This document shows, piece by piece, positions 1 through 5,952 of a stretch of DNA of 8,549 nucleotides. The number at the start of each line of letters is the position of its first letter. Positions within the stretch are counted from its first letter, which is position 1. The notes below the pieces were generated by a model that saw only the letters and a list, made by a program, of their open reading frames with translations, was not told the DNA's origin and searched no databases. A program made the translations under genes and the position numbers. Source of the stretch: Actinomycetota bacterium (GTDB taxonomy: Bacteria > Actinomycetota > Humimicrobiia > Humimicrobiales > Humimicrobiaceae); the NCBI GenBank assembly GCA_016927635.1, contig JAFGMJ010000220.1, forward strand, positions 1 through 8,549, in the 5' to 3' direction.

Positions 1-2
1 CT

Positions 3-35
3 GTAAAAGTAATTGCTGCCAGGATGTTTTTGTAA
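3..35 (+). CDS. Possible C-terminal tail of an upstream gene (partial)
   Basis: Ten open codons run from the window edge to a TAA and would read VKVIAARMFL. This is a plausible hydrophobic protein end, and a promoter-like sequence starts shortly afterwards. Another frame stays open to position 49, so the frame choice is uncertain. Nothing can be said about function, and it may be non-coding. Confidence 0.2.
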   Translation, partial: VKVIAARMFL

Positions 36-58
36 ATAATTACCTTTAATCATATTCC

Positions 59-87
59 TTGAAAAAATTATATACATAGCATAAAAT
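59..87 (+). promoter_or_regulatory. Sigma70-like promoter for the methyltransferase gene
   Basis: TTGAAA at 59-64 and TAAAAT at 82-87 are separated by exactly 17 bases, and each matches the consensus hexamer at five of six positions. Transcription would begin near 94-95 and leave a leader of about 70 bases before the TTG start at 167. The surrounding DNA is very AT-rich, so chance matches are possible; a weaker TTGAAA also occurs at 104-109 without a good -10 partner. Confidence 0.4.
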
Positions 88-166
88 TCTTAAGAGCATT
101 GTATTGAAATTATTTGATATTTTATTCATGAATATAAAAACATTATAAAGGATTTTCACAAATATT

Positions 167-1084
167 TTGGATCAGCTTAAGGAAGCCTCAATATACGAGA
201 CCGTAGCCTGTAATCTATGCGGCTCAGAAAATTACCGTGTTATAATAGAGCCGTATAAAAAAGATTTCAATCCTCTTGAAGTTATAACTGCATCACAGGG
301 AATAAGGGGCACACAGAGGATTGTGCGCTGCCTTGATTGCGGGCTTGTATATGTAAATCCAAGAATAAATGCAGCAGTTGTAAGTGAAAGCTATGCCGGC
401 ACCATAGATAAAGTATATGTGCAGGGGGCCAGCGGCAGGCAACAAACTTTCACACAATGCGCCAAAAAAATCGACCGGTGGAAAAAACCGCCGGGCCGCC
501 TTCTTGACGTCGGGTGCGCAGCAGGCTTTTTTGTTAATGCAGCAAAAAAACACGGATGGGATGCTGCCGGTGTTGACCCAAGCAACTGGTTAGTGAAATG
601 GGGCATAGAAAATCTTGGTGTAAAACTGTATGCCGGTACATTGAAAGATATTGGATTTGGCGATAAAGAATTTGATGTTCTAACCATTTGGGACGTGCTT
701 GAACATGTACCTGACCCTGCAAAAGAACTGCAGGAATGTTACCGTGTTTTAAAAAAAGGCGGAATAATTGTTATCAACTACCCCGACTTTGGCAGTATTT
801 TATCCAGGCTGGCAGGCCGCAGATGGTGGTTTTTACTCTCAAACCATCTTTATTATTTTACTGAAAAAACAATAAGGAAATATCTTGAAAATTCCGGATT
901 CAAGGTTGAGAAATTTGCATGGCACTGGCAGACCTTACCGCTGGGTTATCTGGCAAAAATATTGGGCATATACAGCCAGAGTCTTTCAAGGCTCAGTATG
1001 GGCTTATTTAAATCATTAAGGCTGAGCAATGTCCAGATTCCATATTATGCGGCGCAGACAAATGTGATTGCATCCAAATATTAA
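167..1084 (+). CDS. Zinc-ribbon class I SAM-dependent methyltransferase
   Basis: This predicted cytoplasmic methyltransferase transfers a methyl group from S-adenosylmethionine to an unidentified substrate. Cys15/Cys18 (CNLCG) and Cys55/Cys58 (CLDCG) form a putative zinc-binding N-terminal module of the kind seen in sugar and natural-product C-methyltransferases. The Rossmann domain follows: motif I LLDVGCAAGFF at residues 112-122, the acidic residue after strand 2 at Asp137, and WDVLEHVPDP at 175-184, as in Methyltransf_11/23 proteins. The remainder (about 205-305) is less typical and rich in aromatic residues. The start is TTG: the only upstream in-frame ATG (128) is followed by a stop at 146-148. 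AAAGGA at 147-152 could be the ribosome-binding site, though its 14-base spacing is long. The gene probably shares a transcript with the flavoprotein 118 bases downstream. The family is secure; the substrate is unknown, with nucleotide-sugar, glycan or lipid as the likely classes. Confidence 0.85.
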   Translation: MDQLKEASIYETVACNLCGSENYRVIIEPYKKDFNPLEVITASQGIRGTQRIVRCLDCGLVYVNPRINAAVVSESYAGTIDKVYVQGASGRQQTFTQCAKKIDRWKKPPGRLLDVGCAAGFFVNAAKKHGWDAAGVDPSNWLVKWGIENLGVKLYAGTLKDIGFGDKEFDVLTIWDVLEHVPDPAKELQECYRVLKKGGIIVINYPDFGSILSRLAGRRWWFLLSNHLYYFTEKTIRKYLENSGFKVEKFAWHWQTLPLGYLAKILGIYSQSLSRLSMGLFKSLRLSNVQIPYYAAQTNVIASKY

Positions 1085-1202
1085 TAAAAACATTAAAAAT
1101 ATTGGGTACCTCTGTATTTGAAAAAGAAGGAGAGGAAATTAAATAAAAGATTCTGTAGCGATTTCCAAACATAAGCAGAGAAGGAAATAAAAGATAAGCT
1201 AA
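1085..1202 (+). other. Purine-rich spacer with an orphan Shine-Dalgarno-like site
   Basis: The gap between the methyltransferase and the flavoprotein is A/G-rich. AAGGAGAGG at 1127-1135 is a good ribosome-binding sequence, but no usable start codon follows it at normal distance. A second site, AAGGAAA at 1181-1187, lies 17 bases before the ATG at 1203. No hairpin with a T-run is evident, so the two genes may be cotranscribed. Confidence 0.4.
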
Positions 1203-2633
1203 ATGAAAGCAAATGGAAATATTTCAAAGAATATGGCAATAGTTCTTGGTGCTGGCGCAACAGGGCTTGCTGCAGCATGGCGGCTGGCCCAGAAAGGTTT
1301 TGATGTAAAAGTCGTTGAAAAAGAGGATTATGTCGGCGGCCAGGCCTTTACATTAAAGCATGGTGATTTTTTACTTGACCTGGGCCCTCATAAGCTGTAT
1401 TCAACAATTGATTATATTATGGAGATAATCCATGGTCTTTTAAAAGACGATTTACTTGAACAGGAAAAAAGAAGCAAAATACTTATTAACGGCAAATATA
1501 TTAATTTCCCTATTGACCCAAAGGAAATGGTCACAGTGCTTAAGCCATGGCAGGCAACACGCTGTATAGTAAATTTCCTTTATACTCTGGTAACCAGTGG
1601 ATGTAAAAGCAAAGAAGTGCATAATTATGAAGAATGGGTAATAAATCATTTTGGACGCGTAATGTATGAAATGTTTGTTAGGCCGACTACGGAAAAAATA
1701 TGGGGAGAGTGCAGGACGCTTGGAGTCGAGCTTGCAGAAACCCGCATCAGGGTTCCGGATATCAAAGAAATATTCAAGGAAATAGTACTCAGGAAAAAAC
1801 CCGAACGGATTTTCAATGCCAAAACATTTATTTATCCAAAATATGGTGTCGGGATGATCACTGATAAAATGCGGGAAAAAATCATAGAGCTTGGCGGAAC
1901 AGTGAGCTGCGGCCTGCACCCTGTAAGGGTGGAAACCGATAATGGCAAAATCAGCAGGATAAAATACTCTGACGGTTCATTTGATAATCTTGAAGGAAAC
2001 GATGTTTTAGTTTCAACTATACCCAAAGCTGATTTGATTAATATTATGGATAGCTCTCCTGATGATAATACAGCCAATGCTGTTGAGTCACTGAAGGAAA
2101 GAAGTATAATCCTTATGTACATTGTCATAAATAAACCATCAATCACTGAGGACAACTGGATTTTCTTCCCGGAGCCAAAGATTATTTTTAACAGGCTTTT
2201 TGAGCAGAAAAATTTCAGCACCTTTACCTGTCCCGGCGACAGGACAGTTATATGCATGGAGATAACATGCCATTTTGATGATCCTGTGTGGCGGGCGTCA
2301 GCAGACGACCTTTATATAAAAACTGTGAAAAACCTTCAATCGGCCGGACTTATAAAGCCTGAAGATATTATAGAAAATTTCCAGTTAAAATTACCGCATG
2401 CATATCCTATACTGGATATTTATTACAAAGGAAACCTCAAAACAGTTATGGAATATTTTGATAAATATGAAAACCTTTATTCAATCGGCAGGCAGGGCGG
2501 CTCTATCTATGGAGGTGTGCCGGACTGCATGGACATGGGATTTATAACAGCGGATTTTATAATTTCTAAAAAGCATCACAGCCATTGGAAAGCTGAACGC
2601 GAAAAGTTTAACGGCTATTTTGTAGTTGATTGA
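1203..2633 (+). CDS. FAD-dependent oxidoreductase, UDP-galactopyranose mutase/protoporphyrinogen oxidase-like
   Basis: This is a flavin-binding enzyme of the amine-oxidase/UDP-galactopyranose mutase-like superfamily. The dinucleotide-binding fold opens with VLGAGATGLAAA (residues 14-25; Gly16, Gly18, Gly21) and ends strand 2 at Glu39. VGGQAFTLKHGDFLLDLGPH (44-63) is the second FAD-contact region. EEWVINHFG (143-151) and TTEKIWG (162-168) match a block shared by glycan-cluster flavoproteins, and the C-terminal SIGRQGGSIYGGVPDCMDMG (427-446) corresponds to the flavin-closing segment. At 476 residues the length is normal. Automatic annotation often calls such proteins protoporphyrinogen oxidase; the neighbouring methyltransferase and the absence of haem genes make a role in sugar, lipid or natural-product chemistry more likely. 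The start is uncertain: ATG 1203 has a distant ribosome-binding site, and ATG 1233 (Met11, directly before strand 1) is a reasonable alternative. No signal peptide is seen. The 3' end overlaps the opposing gene. Confidence 0.82.
   Translation: MKANGNISKNMAIVLGAGATGLAAAWRLAQKGFDVKVVEKEDYVGGQAFTLKHGDFLLDLGPHKLYSTIDYIMEIIHGLLKDDLLEQEKRSKILINGKYINFPIDPKEMVTVLKPWQATRCIVNFLYTLVTSGCKSKEVHNYEEWVINHFGRVMYEMFVRPTTEKIWGECRTLGVELAETRIRVPDIKEIFKEIVLRKKPERIFNAKTFIYPKYGVGMITDKMREKIIELGGTVSCGLHPVRVETDNGKISRIKYSDGSFDNLEGNDVLVSTIPKADLINIMDSSPDDNTANAVESLKERSIILMYIVINKPSITEDNWIFFPEPKIIFNRLFEQKNFSTFTCPGDRTVICMEITCHFDDPVWRASADDLYIKTVKNLQSAGLIKPEDIIENFQLKLPHAYPILDIYYKGNLKTVMEYFDKYENLYSIGRQGGSIYGGVPDCMDMGFITADFIISKKHHSHWKAEREKFNGYFVVD
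2608..2633. other. Convergent coding overlap
   Basis: The last 26 bases of the flavoprotein gene (stop TGA at 2631-2633) are also the last codons of the radical SAM gene read on the opposite strand (stop TAA at 2608-2610). No bidirectional terminator hairpin is visible here; a T7 run at 2643-2649 follows on the plus strand without a clear stem. Confidence 0.75.
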
Positions 2634-4131
2634 TTTTTGCAGTTTTTTTGATTAAGTTTTTAACCATTAATAGCCGATAAATATTCATTTCACTTTTAGT
2701 CTCAAATTTTTTAGATAATAAATTAACAAGCTGCCTTAAAACCTTAAAAGGGTGAAAAAACAGTTTAGTAATCAAAAACAATAAATACGTGCTGTTTCTG
2801 AACCTGCACAACTGTCTGTAATCTTTCCTCCAGGTCGGGGCAAAAGTAAGTTCAGAATAGTCAGAATAGCCGCTGAACTGGTCAAATGTTTTAGTGCCGG
2901 GAATCGGGGTCATTATAAATAATGCTATTTCATCCAGGCCGGCTTTTGTAAGCTTCTTAACATAATCTTTTGTCATATTCCTGTCATGGCAGTTTTCCCC
3001 TGGAAAACCAAGTACAAAACATGCCTGTGTTGAAATGCCTATCTTATTCATTTCTTTTGTCATCTTTAATGCATATTCGTGCTTAAACGGCTTATTCATA
3101 AGTTTAAGAACCCTGCTTGAACCTGATTCGGGTGAAAAAGATATATAAGTGCACCCTGCTTCCCGCATCAATTTAAGAGTGTCAATTCTTATGGTTTCAA
3201 TTTTACTGCCTGAGGCCAGCTTCCAGGTTATTTTCAGTTTTTTTTCTATGATCAATCTGCAAAGATCAATTATCCGCTTTTCATTTGATGTGGGATTTAA
3301 ATCTTCAAGATGGAACTCAAATACATTAAAATTTTTAATAATATACTCAAACTCTTTTACAATATTGTCAGGACTCCGAAAGCGCCATTTACCTCCGTTC
3401 ATAGAAGGTACTACACAGAACGAGCAATTATACGGGCAACCTCTCGATGTCATAACGGCAATATAATTATTCTGCATCGGGCCATGAGCATATCCAAGCT
3501 TCCAGTAATTGTCTAGAGGAAAAAATTCCCATGCGGGAAAGGGCAAAGCATCTAAATCAGCAATAATAGCGGCTGGGTAGTTTATGTCAGACAAATTATC
3601 ATTATACTTATCGATGATTCCGGGTATCAAGCTCATCGATGATTTATTTTTGCCTTGCAGGGTATCCAAAAGGAGCGGTATTTTTTCTTCACATTCACCT
3701 GTGACTATATAATCTGCACCGGAATAAAAATAGTTTTTATAAATGTACTTTAAAGATACGCCTATTACACTCTGGGAATTTTCTATCATTATTATTTTTA
3801 TAAGGGGATATTTTTCTTTTAAAAGCCTTATTATTCTATGCAAAATATAATTTGCCATTATGGTGCTTACATAAAGTATGCAATATTTACTGCTTGGTGC
3901 AACTTTCCTTATCAACTGTTCAGCAGTGATGCCCTGTATAATATATTTGTCTTCAATCCAGGCATTAAAAGGATTTTCCCCGAAAGCATCAATTACTTCC
4001 AGCCGGTATTTTCTTTTTAAAACAGCAGCCAGATATGCGGCAATAATCGGCATATATGGTATACCGCTGCCAAGATTATCTTCTTTTAGGGTAATAAGCT
4101 GAGGGCATATGATTGTAACTTCTGTTTCCAA
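2608..4131 (-). CDS. B12-binding-domain radical SAM protein
   Basis: This is a 507-residue class B-type radical SAM enzyme. Residues 1 to about 155 form a Rossmann-like cobalamin-binding region: strand VTIICP, the segment SGIPYMPIIAAYLAAVLKRK, VIDAFGENPF, and GADYIVTGECEEKIPLLL around 138-155. It lacks the DxHxxG His motif, which is usual in this class. The radical SAM core spans about 222-415. Cys232, Cys236 and Cys239 in RGCPYNCSFC are the three ligands of the 4Fe-4S cluster, and LGFPGEN (374-380) is the later conserved strand and loop. The C-terminal 90 residues contain a hydrophobic stretch, LLFLITKLFFHPF (450-462), possibly a membrane-proximal helix. Relatives methylate unactivated carbon or phosphorus or perform ring rearrangements in lipids, pigments and antibiotics; the substrate here is unknown. 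The start is TTG at 4131 without a clear Shine-Dalgarno site, chosen because the frame is stopped 18 bases upstream and the protein begins with strand 1. It is transcribed towards the flavoprotein gene. Confidence 0.85.
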   Translation of the reverse strand: METEVTIICPQLITLKEDNLGSGIPYMPIIAAYLAAVLKRKYRLEVIDAFGENPFNAWIEDKYIIQGITAEQLIRKVAPSSKYCILYVSTIMANYILHRIIRLLKEKYPLIKIIMIENSQSVIGVSLKYIYKNYFYSGADYIVTGECEEKIPLLLDTLQGKNKSSMSLIPGIIDKYNDNLSDINYPAAIIADLDALPFPAWEFFPLDNYWKLGYAHGPMQNNYIAVMTSRGCPYNCSFCVVPSMNGGKWRFRSPDNIVKEFEYIIKNFNVFEFHLEDLNPTSNEKRIIDLCRLIIEKKLKITWKLASGSKIETIRIDTLKLMREAGCTYISFSPESGSSRVLKLMNKPFKHEYALKMTKEMNKIGISTQACFVLGFPGENCHDRNMTKDYVKKLTKAGLDEIALFIMTPIPGTKTFDQFSGYSDYSELTFAPTWRKDYRQLCRFRNSTYLLFLITKLFFHPFKVLRQLVNLLSKKFETKSEMNIYRLLMVKNLIKKTAKINQLQNSR

Positions 4132-4253
4132 GAGTGTATTATTTCTATATTAATAATTACATTTAAAAATAGCCTGAATAGAAAAATCCATGCTTTCAGA
4201 AAATTTTATATTTGCAATATCATTGTACTTTTTTTTTAAATAATTATTAATAG
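4132..4253. other. AT-rich intergenic region upstream of the radical SAM gene
   Basis: This region must hold any promoter of its own for the radical SAM gene, but no hexamer pair on the minus strand is convincing. It contains an imperfect AT-only inverted repeat: TTAATAATTA at 4150-4159 and TAATTATTAA at 4241-4250, with weaker matching on both sides. It also has two copies of AATAGAAAAAT (near 4177-4187 and 4249-4259). With so few G or C bases, such repeats could arise by chance. Confidence 0.35.
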
Positions 4254-4286
4254 AAAAATTGCCCGGAACTGCTTTTTTTGCCAGGC
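4254..4286 (-). terminator. Probable rho-independent terminator after the kinase gene
   Basis: Read on the minus strand, GCCTGG (4281-4286) can pair with CCGGGC (4261-4266), giving six pairs including one G-U, across a 14-base loop. AATTTTT (4254-4260) follows directly. The stem begins at the last base of the kinase stop codon. It is the most G+C-rich spot in an otherwise AT-rich spacer, which supports an end of the operon here, although the loop is rather long. Confidence 0.5.
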
Positions 4287-5836
4287 TAATTATTTTCCAG
4301 GCCCGATATGCTGTCAAAGGAGGTCTTCAGTGCCGGATATAGATCTTTGTATATTGCATAAAGTTTTTCATAATATTTATCATAGCGAGTGTCTGGAAGA
4401 ACCTCAGTCTCTATTTGCGGGCATTGTGCCGCATCATCAATAGTGGGCCATATGCCGCAACCCGTTCCTGCCACCAGTACCGCTCCATAAGCGCCGCCTT
4501 CCTTGCTTCCGCTTACTGTTTTTACCGGCAGCTGGAAAATATCTGCAATTATATGCTTCCACAAGACACTGTTTGATCCTCCGCCAGATACCCTGATTTC
4601 CCTGGCTTCAAGATTGGGATCCATTCCAAGCACAAGTTCATAAACCTGCTTAAGGCTGAATGTAACACCTTCCATAATACTCCTGGCAATATCTGCAAAG
4701 CTATGTCGCAGTGTCAGTCCAACAAATGTCCCTCTTGCATTTGGGTCAGGATAAGGGCACCTTTCTCCTATCATATAAGGAAGAAAAACCAGGCCCTTGC
4801 TGCCGGCAGTTGAATTATCCATTACTTCCTTATCTATTATGCTGTACACGTCTACGCCACTGCTTTTTGCCTGGGCTGCTTCATACCTGCAAAGAGTATT
4901 TTTGAACCATTGCATTGAACCGCCTGCGGCAAGAGTAACGCCCATAATATGCCATCTGTTGGGCGCGTTATTGCAGAAAATCTGAAGTTTGCCTGTAGAA
5001 TTGAATTTAAAGCTTTCCAGTCCCATAGCGACTATTCCTGCCGTGCCTACGGTCAGGCCAAGTATGCCTTCGTTTATAATACCGGTGCCTGCAGTCTGTA
5101 TTACAGCGTCCCCACCGCCTCCAGCTACTGCAGTGCCCTGGAGCAGTCCTGTCAGGCCTGAGGATTCTTTTGTAATATAACCGGTGATTTCTGGAGACTC
5201 ATAACACTGAGGAAGCAATTCCTGCGGTATATCCAGGATATCCAGCAGTCTGCTGCTCCAGCGCCTGTTTTTAACGTCAAATAACCCTGTTCCTGAAGCG
5301 TCGGAAACCTCAGTAGCTTTTACGCCGGTAAGTTTAAATCTTATATAATCCTTGGGATTCAAAAAGATTGCAGCTTTCTGGTAATTTTGTGGCTCTTTTT
5401 GTTTGAGCCATAATATTTTCCCTCCAGTATACCCGGGGAGCATGCTGTTGTTTGTGTATTTGAGCAGCTGTTTTTCACCGCCGGCCTTATTTATTATCTC
5501 CGAACATTGCTTCAGTGTACGCTGGTCGTTCCATAAAAACGCCGGCCTTATTACATTTCCACCAGAATCAAGTGCAATAAGACCGTGCATCTGTCCGGAC
5601 AGGCCTATAGCTTTAATGTCCTGCGGAAAGATTTTGCTCTTTTTTAACACAGCAGATATAGTACTTATTGTTGCTTTCCACCAGTCTTCAGGATCCTGTT
5701 CAGCCCAGCCGGGCTTTGGCGTATAAAGAGGGTATTCTTCCATTGATGAGGCTACGACCCTTCCTTTATTGTCTGCCAATATGGTCTTGCAGCCTGAAGT
5801 GCCTATATCTATTCCAATTATATATTGTTTTTGCAT
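4286..5836 (-). CDS. xylB: Xylulokinase-like FGGY carbohydrate kinase
   Basis: This cytoplasmic ATP-dependent kinase is predicted to phosphorylate D-xylulose or a related ketose to the 5-phosphate for the pentose phosphate pathway. GIDIGTSGCKT (residues 8-18) is the N-terminal phosphate loop with Asp10. GLSGQMHGL (78-86) is the sugar-binding QMHG signature typical of XylB rather than glycerol or gluconate kinases, and WNDQR (102-106) follows. SDASGTGLFDV (178-188) is another XylB block. GGGGDAV (239-245) carries the expected catalytic base Asp243. GERCPYPDPNARG (357-369) and SGGGSNSVLWKHIIADIF (417-434) form the C-terminal substrate and nucleotide sites. The length of 516 residues is normal and nothing is missing. 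The ATG start has AGGAG at 5844-5848, seven bases away. It is the last gene of the operon. No xylose isomerase is in the window, so the natural ketose could be another sugar. Confidence 0.92.
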   Translation of the reverse strand: MQKQYIIGIDIGTSGCKTILADNKGRVVASSMEEYPLYTPKPGWAEQDPEDWWKATISTISAVLKKSKIFPQDIKAIGLSGQMHGLIALDSGGNVIRPAFLWNDQRTLKQCSEIINKAGGEKQLLKYTNNSMLPGYTGGKILWLKQKEPQNYQKAAIFLNPKDYIRFKLTGVKATEVSDASGTGLFDVKNRRWSSRLLDILDIPQELLPQCYESPEITGYITKESSGLTGLLQGTAVAGGGGDAVIQTAGTGIINEGILGLTVGTAGIVAMGLESFKFNSTGKLQIFCNNAPNRWHIMGVTLAAGGSMQWFKNTLCRYEAAQAKSSGVDVYSIIDKEVMDNSTAGSKGLVFLPYMIGERCPYPDPNARGTFVGLTLRHSFADIARSIMEGVTFSLKQVYELVLGMDPNLEAREIRVSGGGSNSVLWKHIIADIFQLPVKTVSGSKEGGAYGAVLVAGTGCGIWPTIDDAAQCPQIETEVLPDTRYDKYYEKLYAIYKDLYPALKTSFDSISGLENN

Positions 5837-5876
5837 ACGGAAACTCCTGACCTGATATAATTAAAATATTTTTTAC

Positions 5877-5903
5877 AAGTGAAAGGCTAATAGCTTTTCA
5901 CTT
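5877..5903. repeat. 27-bp near-perfect palindrome in the aldehyde dehydrogenase-kinase gap
   Basis: The arms AAGTGAAAGGCT (5877-5888) and AGCTTTTCACTT (5892-5903) flank a three-base centre and match at 11 of 12 positions. The odd pair is G-U in plus-strand RNA but an A-C mismatch in the operon transcript, so the perfect symmetry is not optimised for the mRNA. On the operon strand no T-run follows directly. A DNA operator for the linked GntR-type regulator or an mRNA stability hairpin are both possible. Confidence 0.55.
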
Positions 5904-5913
5904 TTTGTGTCTA
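5904..5913 (-). repeat. TAGACACAAA element, copy 1
   Basis: On the coding strand this 10-mer lies between two hairpins, 67 bases before the kinase start. An identical copy is at 7854-7863, ahead of the cupin gene. Being intergenic and in the same orientation in both gaps, it may be a shared regulatory site. Confidence 0.35.
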
Positions 5914-5922
5914 TAAATAAAA

Positions 5923-5952
5923 TGAGATTTTAAAAAATTTAAAGATATCTCA
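5923..5952 (-). terminator. Terminator-like hairpin over the aldehyde dehydrogenase stop codon
   Basis: In the operon transcript TGAGAT plus TTTAAA (5938-5952, with a three-base bulge) pairs with TTTAAA plus ATCTCA (5923-5934) across a three-base loop, and TTTTATTT follows. The stem gives 12 pairs but is AT-rich, so it would terminate weakly at best. It may lower readthrough into the kinase gene or protect the end of the upstream message. Confidence 0.3.

Noticed and set aside
1118..1171. A short lysine-rich frame beginning at TTG 1118, followed after one stop by more open codons, which could be a gene remnant.
   Set aside because: Purine-rich DNA naturally gives Lys/Glu-rich translations; no recognisable domain or proper start is present.
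1452..1919. A 155-codon open frame on the minus strand inside the flavoprotein gene.
   Set aside because: It lies wholly antisense to a gene with clear family motifs, and its composition, rich in Phe, Tyr and His, is that of an antisense shadow.
1203..2633. Naming the flavoprotein hemY/hemG (protoporphyrinogen oxidase).
   Set aside because: No haem-biosynthesis genes are nearby, and the TTEKIWG and EEWVINHFG blocks fit the UGM-like glycan-associated group better.
4150..4191. A 13-codon minus-strand reading frame (MDFSIQAIFKCNY) ahead of the radical SAM gene and in its frame, resembling a leader peptide.
   Set aside because: It has no clear ribosome-binding site and no attenuator structure after it, and short open frames are expected in such AT-rich DNA.
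4145..4254. Imperfect AT-only inverted repeat spanning the radical SAM upstream region, considered as a mobile-element end or large hairpin.
   Set aside because: It is composed almost only of A and T, has mismatches, and has no transposase or target duplication, so chance is the better explanation.
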